Part shown: piece after piece, positions 1-11,500 of the stretch
How the letters are laid out: the number at the start of each line of letters is the position of its first letter
How positions within the stretch are numbered: the stretch's first letter is position 1
Assembly (NCBI GenBank): GCA_002005505.1
Contig: MVGU01001274.1
Location: forward strand, 130,001-162,950
Source of the DNA: Botryococcus braunii
Lineage: Eukaryota; Chlorophyta; Trebouxiophyceae
DNA: 32,950 nt
Direction of reading: 5' to 3'
Program-made: the position numbers and the translations under genes
The notes under the pieces: model-generated
What the model was told of the DNA's origin: nothing
Seen by the model: the letters and a program-made list of their open reading frames with translations, nothing else
Databases searched by the model: none

Positions 1-235
1 CAAGGTATAAGGCAAAGGAATAAGAGCAAGGTATAAGGCGAAGGACTAAGAGCAAGGAATAAGAGCAAGGAACAAGGGTTGGAACTAAGAAGGGGAAGGA
101 ATTAAGTCTAGGAATTGGGCAAGGAACACGGGCAAGGAATAAGGATAAGGAAAATGGGCACTTAGTAAGGGAAAGGAACGAAACAAGGTAAGGAAGCATG
201 GCAAGAAATAAACGACGGGGAATCAGGGCGAGGAC
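1..235. repeat. Degenerate purine-rich minisatellite
   Basis: Loose tandem copies of GGAATAAGAGCAAGG-like units (AAGG, TAAG and GCAAGG words) fill the first roughly 230 bases. Copies differ in length, so no fixed period is claimed. No gene is seen here. Confidence 0.6.
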
Positions 236-540
236 AGAGGGGTTCATAGAGCACCTGGAAAGGCAACAGGGTTGCCTGAATAGGCCGTGCTTGTGGATCC
301 AGTAGGAGTGGCCATGGGAGTGTCAGGGGCAGTGTACCATCATTCGAAACCTGATCAATGGTGACCTGGGGATCAGGCAGGCCGGGTCCCCCAGGGGCCC
401 CTGAGCTCACTGCACCTCTTGCACGCCGGACCTGCACCGCCCAAACTGCCTTAGAAGGACCTGCAGATGATTGTGCCAACCACCGCCCGCACATGCCTCA
501 CACGTGTCAGCGTGCTCCTGCATGCACGGGAGCGCAAACA
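236..540. other. Unassigned non-repetitive DNA
   Basis: This is a GC-balanced segment between the purine-rich repeat and the CA tract. A minus-strand frame over 330-480 (with GAPGGPGLPDPQVTIDQV) might be an exon remnant, but there is no recognisable motif and no convincing pair of splice sites. Confidence 0.3.
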
Positions 541-703
541 CATATTCACACATGCACACACAAACACATACACACGTCCGGGTGAGTGAGCACGCATGCT
601 CCCGTCCGCACACACATACACACAAACACACACTTCTGCAAAGGCTGTACCTTTTTCTGCAAAGATGCTCCCCCCTCTCTCTGTACGTTTGCTTTTGTGT
701 GTG

Positions 704-761
<58 letters not shown>

Positions 762-932
762 TGTGTTTGTGTGTGCGTGTGTGTATGTGTGTGTAAGTGT
801 CTGTCCCCTAGCCACCACTCTCGTGCGCGCGAACGCGCGCAAACACACACACACACACACACATACATATGCACGTACACACCGCCAGCCCCCCCCCCCC
901 ACACACACACACACACGCACGTACACCCCACC

Positions 933-964
<32 letters not shown>

Positions 965-965
965 G
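541..965. repeat. CA/TG microsatellites, inverted pair
   Basis: CA-rich words occupy 541-635. An almost pure TG tract runs from about 695 to 796 and a CA tract from about 842 to 963. TG followed by CA on the same strand is self-complementary and could fold around a loop of about 45 bases. All open frames over the region are Cys/Val or His/Thr artefacts. Confidence 0.9.
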
Positions 966-1019
966 CCTCAGAAGTTTCGCAGTTCTAAAGCTTCTGGGGG
1001 AGCATCCAGGAAGCTCAAC

Positions 1020-1277
1020 CTGTTCTTGGCACTCGTCCACTTTAGCAGCAAGCAAATTGACAATTTCAGCTGCCGAGTCATCAAGGGCGCTCCCGCTGGG
1101 GACCAGGGAATGGTCAGGCCCGGGGGTCCCGCCACAGTCACCGCTCAGGGCGAGCCAAAAGAGGCACACGCCTTCCAGTACCGACAAGCGGAGGCCCGAA
1201 TCGGCGGCTACGCAAGCTGACTCAGCAGCTTCCGCCTCTGCTGTGCCGTCCGCGTCCGCGTCCGCGTCCTCTGCGGT
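1020..1277 (-). CDS. Candidate further exon, possibly midasin
   Basis: An open minus-strand frame runs from acceptor AAAATTCAG (1,278) to donor GAACAG|GTTGAG, 86 codons. It begins with a DADADAD repeat from a GCGGAC hexamer run, then reads SGLRLSVLEGVCLFWLALSG and ALDDSAAEIVNLLAAKVDEC. This looks like a real helical segment. Its phase-0 start does not fit the phase-2 end of exon 14 directly, so at least one exon would be missing between them. I do not recognise a family, and its membership in midasin is inferred from strand and order. Confidence 0.35.
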
Positions 1278-1332
1278 CTGAATTTTCGGAAGTCCTGCTG
1301 TGCCGTACCCGCCATCCCAGCTGCACCCCCAA

Positions 1333-1437
1333 AGTAAAACCGTACTTCCAAATGGGCCTGAGACTGGTACGTACTTCACTTCTATCATAAAATGAAACCG
1401 TTCTTCCAAATGGGCCAGAGTCTGATATGTACTTCAC
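1333..1437. repeat. Two tandem copies of a 58-bp unit
   Basis: CTTCCAAATGGGCC occurs at 1,345 and again at 1,403, with surrounding AAACCGT and GTACTTCACT words also conserved. The two diverged copies lie 58 bp apart. Confidence 0.8.
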
Positions 1438-1945
1438 TCTTCTCTTTCCTTGAATAAAACCACAACTTGGAAGTTCCAATTTTGAAAACTTCCATTAAGA
1501 GCGACTCCAATTTGGGACCCTCTTATTCTGAAAGAAACGACCCATGTCTTAGAGACCGAGAAGGTTTGGCCCACTGCAAGCCGCTCAACAGAGCTCTGCA
1601 CCCAACAAAATGAGACTTTCATTATCGTGGCTTCCTTGACAAAGAAGAGTCCTGATTTTGGTATGGATCCCTCTGCTAATCTGCCGAGACTTACTGTTTC
1701 TTTCATGACAAAAATATTTTTGGCATTCTTTTACTCTCAGTACCTTGAAGGACTGGGCATGGAGCAGCCGGGGGGGGGGGGGGGGGAAAGAAAAAGGAAA
1801 AAATAGGGGAAACGAAAGCATCGAGCTGGGTCTATGCATCCCATGCTGAACGCATCTGTATAGGCCCGAGTCTTTTTAGATCAATCCACGTGCACATCAA
1901 GCTGATTGCGCGTGCACTGAAGTAACGCCATGCCACCCACCCACC
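1438..1945. other. Noncoding AT-richer stretch with poly-G tract
   Basis: No gene is recognised. A run of 17 G at 1,770-1,786 is followed by an A/G-rich stretch. Otherwise this is unique sequence, probably intronic or downstream of the midasin segment. Confidence 0.5.
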
Positions 1946-1949
1946 CACC

Positions 1950-2014
<65 letters not shown>

Positions 2015-2130
2015 ACACACACACACACACAGACACACACACGCACGCACGCACGCACGCACACGCACGCACGCACACACGCACACACACACACACACAC
2101 ACACAGACAAGGAGAGACAGAGACAGACAC
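1950..2130. repeat. CA microsatellite with ACGC variants
   Basis: A CA tract spans about 1,951-2,105, with ACGC-type interruptions at 2,040-2,090, followed by a short AGACAG-rich tail. Confidence 0.95.
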
Positions 2131-2267
2131 ACACCTCCATGTACATGCATGCACCTTTGCATAGCGCGCACAAGAAGGGCATGCAGACCAAGGAAAGATT
2201 CCACATCCATAGAAGAATCCCCATGCATTCTACATTTATGAAAAGGCTCTACATTCATGCCAAGGAT

Positions 2268-2580
2268 GCCATGGAGAGAATCTCGGTTCCAAGGAGAGAA
2301 TCTTCGTTCCACGGAGAGCTCCAAGGAGAGAATCTTAATTCCGTACAGAGAGTCCTAGTTCCAAGGAGAGAATCCTTAGGGCCCTGGAGAGAATCTGAGC
2401 TCCATGGAGAAAATCTAGTCCCAGAGAGAGAGAGCATTAGTTCCAAGGAGAGAATCTCAGTTCCATGGAGAGAATCTTTGTTCAATGGAGAGAACCTTAG
2501 TTCCAAGGAGAGAATCTTGGTTCCATGGAGAGAATCTTTGTTCAATGGAGAGAATCTTACTTCCATGGAGAGAATGTGAG
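2268..2580. repeat. 20-bp minisatellite (GGAGAGAATCT)
   Basis: The core GGAGAGAATCT recurs, preceded by TTCCA/TTCAA. Spacing is exactly 20 bp in the cleanest part (2,440-2,580) and looser before that. The array stops about 45 bases from the donor of midasin exon 14, so it probably lies in the following intron. Frames reading ENL or FSPW repeats are by-products. Confidence 0.9.
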
Positions 2581-2624
2581 GCCACAAGCGGGGTCCACAA
2601 CGAGGCAGAGAATCTGAGTCGGAC

Positions 2625-2808
2625 CTGAAGCGGGATGTGAGGCGGGCCAGCTGCGAAGCCAAGGCCTGCAAAGCGGGGGAGGATGCCGGCTTCGGGTGGC
2701 CTGCGGCGTGCCACAACAGCGGCTTGGGTGGCGGTTCCGGAGGCAGGCCCAAGGCATCTGCCAGCTGGCGGCCCGCATGCCGCACCCGCTCGACCCCCTC
2801 TTCCAGCC
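2625..2808 (-). CDS. MDN1: Midasin exon 14: linker signature KPLLW..GHP
   Basis: The acceptor GGGGGAACAG is followed by GG and then [37 protein letters not shown] and [16 protein letters not shown]. The donor CTTCAG|GTCCGA is phase 2. Midasins of plants and animals carry a conserved K-x-L-W-K-x-G-G-H/R-P element in the linker, and [11 protein letters not shown] is a clear counterpart. This places the gene's reading direction and minimum extent with confidence. A 20-bp minisatellite begins about 45 bases past the donor. Confidence 0.8.
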
Positions 2809-4607
2809 CTGTTCCCCCTTCCCCAAGGGGGGTTTTTTAAAGATGTACCACGGTAAGGAATTGAATTATCGCAGAAAACCAAAATAACTACCGGTAATCA
2901 CGGGGTATCGCAAAGACTAATCTGGAACATCGATGTTCCAGATATCGACATAACTTATCACACGGGATAACAATTTGACGAGCCTTGGAATTAGTTATAA
3001 TCACGGTGGGGTTGCCCCTCGCCTATGTTGATCAACATTGAGGTACAGCTGGGGATCGGCCTCACAGGCGTGGGGCTTGTGAAGGGCAAATGTGGGAAAT
3101 GAGGGGAAATGAAAGGGCAAATGAGGGCAACTGACGGAAAACGGAAGGGCAAATGTGCGCAAATGAGGGGAAAAGGAAGGGCAAATGAGGGCAACTGACG
3201 GAAAACGGAAGGGCAAATGAGGGCAAATGAGGGAAAACGGACGGACAAATGAGGGAAAAAGGAAGGGCAAATGAGGAAAAAAGGAAGGGCATATGAGGGC
3301 AAAAGGAAGGGCAAATGAGGGAACCAAAGGAAGGGGAAAGATGGGTTTAAGATTCGAGCCGAACCTTTCGGTAGCTTTCGGCATTAAGGTATGCTTCGCG
3401 CATGCTTTTCGTGCACACTCGTAATTAATTCCCCACAACCGGCCAATTTCCGATCCATGTCGACCGGTTCAAACCGGGAAAGGTGTCTGGTCACGTACAT
3501 TACTACGGCGGCATTTATAACCGGCATTTGGGTGGCAGAGATCTGGGTGAACACTAATGCATGTTCTGTTCATTTTTCTAATTCAAACTTCCCGTCAGCT
3601 ATTTTTGTGAAGATCCAATAACGGTGGTACATGGAACCAGAGATCTTCGTCAACGCCGCAGTTCAGATGCGGTCCATCTGCGGGTATGGAATAAAACCTT
3701 TCTTCTATGTTCTGCAAGCATAACTATGTGTAGTTTGTTACGAAATAAAGAAATTCGAACAGATATTGACGCTTTTCTTGTTTAAGATACCGCCGAAACG
3801 CCCTAGACCCAATTTATCGCCAACAAACCCGGCGAAACTTCCAGTGTAAGACATCCGCTGGCTTATTCAGTGTAGAATTTTGAAACTCAGCATTCAATTC
3901 AGAACGTTCAACATGATTTACGGTTCTGGTTATTACTGTGGAATGCCTGGTTTCAGTCGGGGAGGGTGATGGGGTCGAATAGACCGATATGAGGTTGTCC
4001 TGTACCTTTCTGGACCTTCACCTTTCATCTCAAATGTTTAGGTTGGAAATTGTAGGGTGGGTCCTCTGAAGCTACCGGAACGCCGCCGCCCTCCACCAAG
4101 TACGACACTTTTTAAAGCTCTAGTCATGTGTCGCGTAGCAAAAGATTGCGTTGTTTGATTTAATAATTGCATCAGTTGTGGTATTGGTTGTGTGAATCTG
4201 GATCGATACAGGTTGCGCGAACGAGATAATACCTCATCTGTTTCACACTTATGTAAAGAAGAGTTCATAAGATAATACCCCCTACGTGTGTGGTGCTCGA
4301 ATCTGACGTTCAAAAACATTTACGGTTCCAAAAATTATGGTGGAACGCTTGGTTTCAGTCGGTTTTGGGGGGAGGGGGTGATGGGGTTGGTGGGTGGATG
4401 ATGTCTTGAAAATTGTGCGTAACATTTGATGTTGCTAAACAAGGACGATGTTGATTAATAAGCACCTGTACGGTATTCAAAACCTATGGACATCTCTGAC
4501 ACGTTGACACGTAAGCACTGAAACTGAAATACATGCTCAACAAACTTTAAATGATTCATGCCACATACTCCACTGTTTGTTTGTGTGTGTGTGTATGTGT
4601 GTGCGTG

Positions 4608-4638
<31 letters not shown>

Positions 4639-7600
4639 AGTGGGTCGGTGTGTTTTCTGTTAAAGCATGTATTACATGTCAAAGATGTCCATAGAAATGC
4701 TTGTGAGTACCGTACAGTTGCATCGTCCTGGTTACTCAACATCGAACGTTAGGCGCCTTTTTCACAACATCATCCACCCACCTACCCCATCAACCCCCCT
4801 CCCACCCCCCCCCCTTCAAGGTGAAACCAGGCGTCCCAACATAATTTCAACAACCGTAAATCATGTTGAACATCGGAATTGAGCACCACATACATAGGGG
4901 GTATTATCTTATGAACTCTTCTACAAATAAGTGTGAAACAGCATAGGTAGTATCTCCTTTGCGCGATCTGTATCGTTCCAGATTCACACAACCAATACCA
5001 CAACTGATGCAATCAGTAAATCAAACGACGCGATCAAAATTTGCTACGCGACACATGACTAGAGCTTGAAAGTGACTTACTCGGTGGAGGGCGGCGGCGT
5101 TCCGGTAGGTACTTTTACATACCCCACCCTACAATTTTCAACCAAGTCATTTGAAATGAAACGACAAGAGCCAGAAAGGTACAGGACAACCTGGTATCGT
5201 TATGTTTATCGGTCTACTCGACCCCACCAACCCCCCCCCCCCCCCGGACTGAAACCAGGCATTCCACCATAATCTCCAGAACCGTAAGTTAAGTCGAACA
5301 TTACGAATTGGATCACCGACTTTCAACATTCGACACTGAAGCCAGTGAATGTCTAACACGGGAAATTTCGCCCGGGGTCCTCGGTGATAAATCAGGTTCA
5401 GGGCGTTTAGGCGGTATCCTAAACAAGAAAAGCGTCACTATCTGTTCGAATTTCTTCGATTCGTAACGAACTACACATAGTTATGCTTGCAGAACATAGA
5501 AGAAAGGTTTTATGCCATATCGCCGCAGATGGACGGCCTCTCAACCGGGCGTTGATTGAGCTCTCTGGTTCCATGTACCACCATTGCATAATCGGTTATG
5601 GGTAAAAATATATATCGGATAAGATATATCGGTTCCTCACAAAAATAGCTGACGGGAACTTTAACTTTGCCACTTGAACAGAATAATATGCGATAGTGAT
5701 CACCCACTGTGGACTCTGCCACCCAGATGCCCGCTATAAAGGCCGCCGCCAGTATTGTACGTGCCAGGACACCTTCCCCCGGTTTCAACCGGTCGACATG
5801 GACAGGAATTTGGCCGGTAAAGGGGAATTAATTACGAGTGGTGCAGGACAAGCATGCGCGGAGCATACTTTAATGTCGAAAGCTACCGGGAGGTTCGGCT
5901 CAAATCTGAAACCAAAGTTTCGGTCGGGCTTCGCCTGAACCGCTATTCTCAGAGAATCATTCCTGGGAATGCGTGCGGCGTTCCGCAAGCGGAAAATACA
6001 TGAAGAACGACGTGATCAAAGAAGTACATGTGCCAGGGATGTTGCGTATGGCAGCAGAGGGCGGGGCATCACGGTTACCCCCCTCCCTAAGAGATCGGAG
6101 GCTGACGAGGTAGATACCCGGTCCTTGCGCAGCAGGGGGCCTCCGACCCACAGCCAATAGCAGTACATGGGGCAAAAATCAGACTTTAAGGCACGGCAGC
6201 TGGGGGTAAAAGGATGACCCTCCTCCCTAAAAGGTCGGAGGCCCAAAAGGAAGGGCAAATGAGGGCAAATGAGAGGAAAAGGAATAGGAACTGAGGGGAA
6301 AAGGAAGGGGAAATGAGGGGAAAAGGAAGGGCGAATGAGGGAAGACGGATGGGCAAATGAGGGAAGAAGGAAGGGCAAATGAGAGAAAAAGGAAGGGCAA
6401 ACGAGGAAAAAAGGAAGAGCAAACGAGGGAAAAGGGAAAAGCAAATGAGGGGAACAGGGAGGGGGACTGAGGAAAGGGGAAGGGGAAGTTCTGGGGCAGA
6501 GACGATGGGGCGGAGGGCACCGTGACTGGCCGGCAGCGCCGCAATGATTCTTTCTGCGGCGCGCAAAACTCTGGACCAAGCCAGCGCACACAGTTCCGGA
6601 TGCGCCTGCGTGGCAGACGCCAGGGCATGGGGCCTTACGCTCCCGTGCACCAGATGCCACATCTCCCCCCTCCAATCTTGTAGTTCCCGCACCTGCTCGA
6701 CCCGCCTCCAACATCGTAAAAGAACCGCTTACCTGACCCTCGCAAGGTGCGTCCCCCTTGACAGTTTCTTCGGACTTTCCTGAAAAGGGGGAATCTCCCC
6801 GTTCTTCCTCTGTTTTAAATTTAAAACAGAGGAAGGACTTTGTTTTTTCCGAGAAGAAGGGGGGGGGCCAAAAGCGGGAAGAGGAAAAGTGTCTCGAAAA
6901 GTTTGAAGGCAGAGGTCAGACTGTCTTTAATATGTCTCGATTTGTCTAGAAAAATATCTGGACAAGTGTAACAGGCATCCTTAAAGTAAAGTCTAAGCAA
7001 CATAAATATTCGGTCTGGATTTGAATCCATAACTTGGCTTCAAAATAGAAAAAGTTGGCTCCTTGGACAACCCTGTTTTACAACTACTATCCGACCGTAT
7101 GGTATAACTCCAGCACCTTTTCTCTCTGCGAAGCTCCACAAACTTGTCCTACAGCAGCTGCCGTTGTCTCGAAAGGGCCCCCATAGGCTGACTAACCAGC
7201 TTTCGAGCGGCGCCCTGCTCGGGACCATATGCTGTATACCAGAGAAAGTCCTGCGTTTGGTCTGACATGGGTAAGCCTCCGTCAACCCTCGTGAAAGAAT
7301 GAAGTGGAAGGAATTTAAACATGTCGTCGCTCCCAAATACGAGATCAATCCACACATTGGCTGCTTGTAACAAGTTCTGCACACCTCAAACGAGCATGCG
7401 ACATTTAGTACAGCATCCCCTCCCAAACACCGTACTGACCACAGGCCCCCCCCCCCCCCCAAAACCCCGGGGCGAAAACCTCGGGCATCTGTCCCCTGCT
7501 CCCTCCTCCACCCCTCCCTCCCTCCCTCCCTCCCCCAACTTCTCTTCCTCTCTTCCCTCGTCCCTACCCCATTACCCTTTTTTGGGGGGGACGGGGAGAG

Positions 7601-8477
7601 ACTGGGCTCTGCACGGAGCAATTTGGAAGCGTATAAGACAAGGCTCACAGTTTCACACCGCTCGTCAACGTTGTCTGTTTGGTGAACAGGTGGCCAGCCC
7701 CCCCGGGGGGGGGGGGGGGAGGAGGAGGAGGGGGAGGTACCCTGCTGAGGAGGCTCTGGGGCAGCGGCTGGTGGCGTGCGGACAGAAGCGGTACAACCGC
7801 ATTCTCGAGCGCGGCCACGGCAGACAACGCGGGGTACAGCGAGTCCACTGCAGGGTGCGGGGGCTGCGTTCCTGCACGCAACTTTGTGAATCCCCACAAG
7901 CCCGACCCAGTCACTTCTTGGTACAAGCCCAAAATGCAGATAACATGTTTGCGAATTGATAACCAACAAGTTATTGGGGCGGTGTCGTGAACAGTTGTAA
8001 ATTGATTAAACCGTAAGCTTCCATACTTAAGATTAGATACAACAGGTTTAAAGTCTTCAATACCCATGCCCATACCCCCGACTAAGCCAACGCTGTTGGA
8101 GGGAAGTCCTTGCATGCACCGTCATCACACACCCTCTTCATAACCTCACCACAAGATCCTCGGCCCCATCTTGCATGCACCGTCATAACAAGGTCCTCGC
8201 AGCCTCATCTAAGCTCAATGTAACGTCAGAAGATGCGCTTTTCAGTGACCCCCCCCCATGACGTGTGCGTCTCTGTTACGGCCCCTCCAGCACCCTACCC
8301 AACCGAACTTGCATAATAGGTTGCTACTACCCAAACAACGCGCAAAGAGGTGAGGTTGTTAAAAAACTTACTACGAGTGCTCTGCCTGTTATATCTAAAT
8401 AGGAAGGTGCACAAAGCCTCTGTACTTGCATGTCCCCCCACCCAACACACATACACATACGCACAAGGGCTCGCGCG

Positions 8478-8522
<45 letters not shown>

Positions 8523-11500
8523 GGCAAACTGAGAAAAGCCAAGAGACGATAATGGCCGTTCGGCAGCAACAGGGAGAACTATGTGAACTCAAGTACATGA
8601 TTCTCCCTCCCGAGAACAAGGTATCGTCAGGTATTATCATCACGTGTGTCCATCGCCCCAGGCTATGCATACCAGCGGATACGCGGTTCGCAGTTGAACA
8701 TGCTTCAATTTCCATCTTAGTCAGAAGTAGAAGAAGTCAGAAGTAAGTAGTTGAAGAAGCAGAAGAAGATGTAAGAAAGAAGGTGGGGGTACCTGGGGCC
8801 GGCGGAAACGCCAGGCGGACAACTGAAGGAGCCCCATGCTTGAAGAGTGCAGGGACGCCTGCCCTGCATCCTCTGTAACCGCGCTTGCAAGAAGCATTCC
8901 CCCCTTCACTGCCTCCCACGCCACTTGTGCGGCCTCGCCCTGTTGCCATTGCACACACCCGTAGCGGGGCTTTCTCACAAGGTGCTGTTCCAAAACGAAA
9001 CACCTTTTGAGAACGAAATCTGACAACCCTGAAGCTGCGAGCTCTCCCTTTTTTTTGTTTGGGGGGGGGGGGAGCGGCATAGTTACAGAATTGGTCGTGA
9101 GACAGTGGGACACTCCGCCTGGGCAGCGCATGGCAGGGCTTGTAAGTGAGGATGAAGGAAAAGAAACAAACAAGGAGGAGGAGGAGGAGGAGGAGAAGAA
9201 GATGGGGAAGAGGGAGGAGAAGAAGAAGAAGAGGAAGAGGAAGAGGGTACGAGGAAAGGGGCTCGGTACGACAAACATTCCATACAACAAGTTATTTCGT
9301 GCTCATGATCACCTGCTGACAGACAAAGAAGCAAGGCTGGGCCTCCAGAGAGATACTCCGTTACATCCTAGTCAGAAACTGGCAGTACGAAAGTGAGCGA
9401 CGCGCACCTCGCCTAGGTTAAGCGCAATCAGGCCCTGAATCTGCTCTGCGGTGACGGCGGCGTCCAATGCCTCCAGTCCTTCGCGCCCGTCCTACAAGAG
9501 TCCAAAAAGCCAAGCCCAAAAGCTCTCAATCGCAAGGCTGAACTGGATGAAGCAGCCGACCAGAAATCTCTCTTCGGTCCGCAGAAAAAGCTTGCAGCAT
9601 TGTCTGGGAGGAGGAACAAACAACGTGTTCATGCCTACCTGTTAGCCAGGCTTTTGTTCACCACTCTGCATCTAATAAGCAAGCAAAAAGGAGGAAAGAA
9701 AGAAACAAAAAGCTGTGAATATGGAAGTACAGCCTACAGCGGGTTTGGGTGTGTGTACCTGCAGGAGACGATGCATTCTCTGCACAAGGGCTACGGCCGG
9801 TCCCGCTCCGCATTGCTTAGAAGCACCCCGATCTCCCAGCAAGGCCCCGGCAGCCCAGGCCAGGCGGAGGTACCCCTCGATGTACTGCAGCGTGTCGCCT
9901 GGGCCTCCATCGCGCATTTCACGACCTACATAATCCGCCGTGGCCACAGCGTGCGGCCTCCCAGGCCCGCTGTTGCCTAACATGACAGCGGCGGCGTCGC
10001 CTGTCAGGGCACCGGTATTCGGGGGACGGGCATTTGCGGAGAAAACGGCCTCCAGAACCTCGCCGGGCAGCCAGGATGGCGGCCGGAGGAGTTGACGGGA
10101 AGCTGACGCGGAGGCATTGCCTAAATTGGCAACCTGCGCGGCTGCCGCCTGAGAGAGGCAGGCCTCGAGCAGCGCCGCGTTTAACCGGAGAGCGGCCGCA
10201 TGCGAGTCGTGGATGACAGCTTCGAGTGAGGATGCAAGCGGCCACGCGCAGGGTCGCACCAATGATGGATGAGCATCGTATGGCGGACTCGGAGCCAGGG
10301 CTGGTAGGCTATCATCCGGGAAGTGCTGCTGGAAGAGGTCCCAAAGGAGATCCGCGCCATCCTTGCTCGCTGCGTCTTGGACATACGCCTGGACACGACA
10401 GAAAAGGCAAAAAAAATGACTATCGTCTCCGTTCATGCTGTGGGAGGATTCGAACCCCCTACCGAACCGCTTGGCGTCACCTCCACTCAACCCACATGCC
10501 GCTCACTGCACAGGGAATCTCATCATGTAGCTTGAATACAGGTTAGTCTGACCCACCTGTCTGTGTTCTGGATCGAGGCCCAGGACCTCTCCATACGCGG
10601 CTTGGCGCAAAATTGCAAACCAGAAGGCCTGGGTCGAAAAGGCATGACAAACAACAGACAATAGCAAGATCGCCCAAACGAGTTGAAAAAGCAAGCCCTT
10701 GTCTCTCCAAGAGGTCAGTGGTAAGTGCATGCCTCCCTCAAGTCTGCACAAACATGAATTCAGAGGCGTTCTAACCCCGCTTTCATGCCACCTTTGTCTT
10801 TCTTACTCTCTCCAAGTCGATCTCGGCTCACACGCTTGGCCTAACACGGATGCTGGGGCTGGCGGGTGAGCGGGCGGGCAGCCCGGCAAGCCTGGAACAC
10901 AAAAGTGGGGGGAAGGGGGAGGCGAACCTGCTCCCAGCCGAGGCGGAGGGCGGAGCGGACGGCCCACCCGCGGTCCACGAGGCACGCCGCTGTGCGGGCC
11001 CACCAACGCAGGCTCCGCAGGCCCGGGGGGGCCCAGTGCCGCGCCGCTGCCGCAGCCGCAGCGGCGCGGTGCGCGGCCCGCATGGCCCCCGGAAGCGCCC
11101 ATCCAGGGACGCCCTCCGCCGCCAGCACAAAGCCCTCGTCCGCCGCCGCAACACCGCCCGCTCCTCCGCCCCCCGGCCCGTCGCGTTCCGCCCGCGCCCC
11201 CACCCCCCCTGCCGCGGCGCCGCCGCCCAGTGGGCCGCAGACCACCAGCTGCGTCGGGTAAGCCCAATGGGGCTCCAGGCCAAAGCTTTCCGTGTGATTA
11301 TGGCCTCCCCGGCCCCCCGGGCTCGGGTTGGGGGGCGTCGGACCCCCGCTGGGTGCGGGCGTGGCTACGGGGCTTGAGAGTGAGCCGCCCGGGGCGGGCG
11401 GAGACGGCGGAAGCAGGAACAGCTCGATCCCGCGGTTCCTCATTGCTCTTGACACCTCCCCGAACCTGCGGGGGCATCCGCAAACCGCCTTCGCAACCGC

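Noticed and set aside
407..1220. Long frames rich in Cys/Val or His/Thr on both strands
   Set aside because: They are translations of TG and CA dinucleotide repeats; both strands and several frames are open for the same reason.
2991..3438. Pro/Phe/Ser-rich minus-strand frames (also 6,186-6,500)
   Set aside because: Caused by the GGGCAAATGAGGG minisatellites; only the part of the second frame above 6,521 looks coding.
8985..9290. Extension of exon 8 to the upstream CTCGCAG acceptor or beyond
   Set aside because: It breaks phase with exon 7, and further upstream the frame runs into poly-G and GAG/GAA repeats.
9007..9396. Plus-strand Glu/Lys-rich frame
   Set aside because: An artefact of the GAG/GAA array, with no domain and no flanking gene structure.
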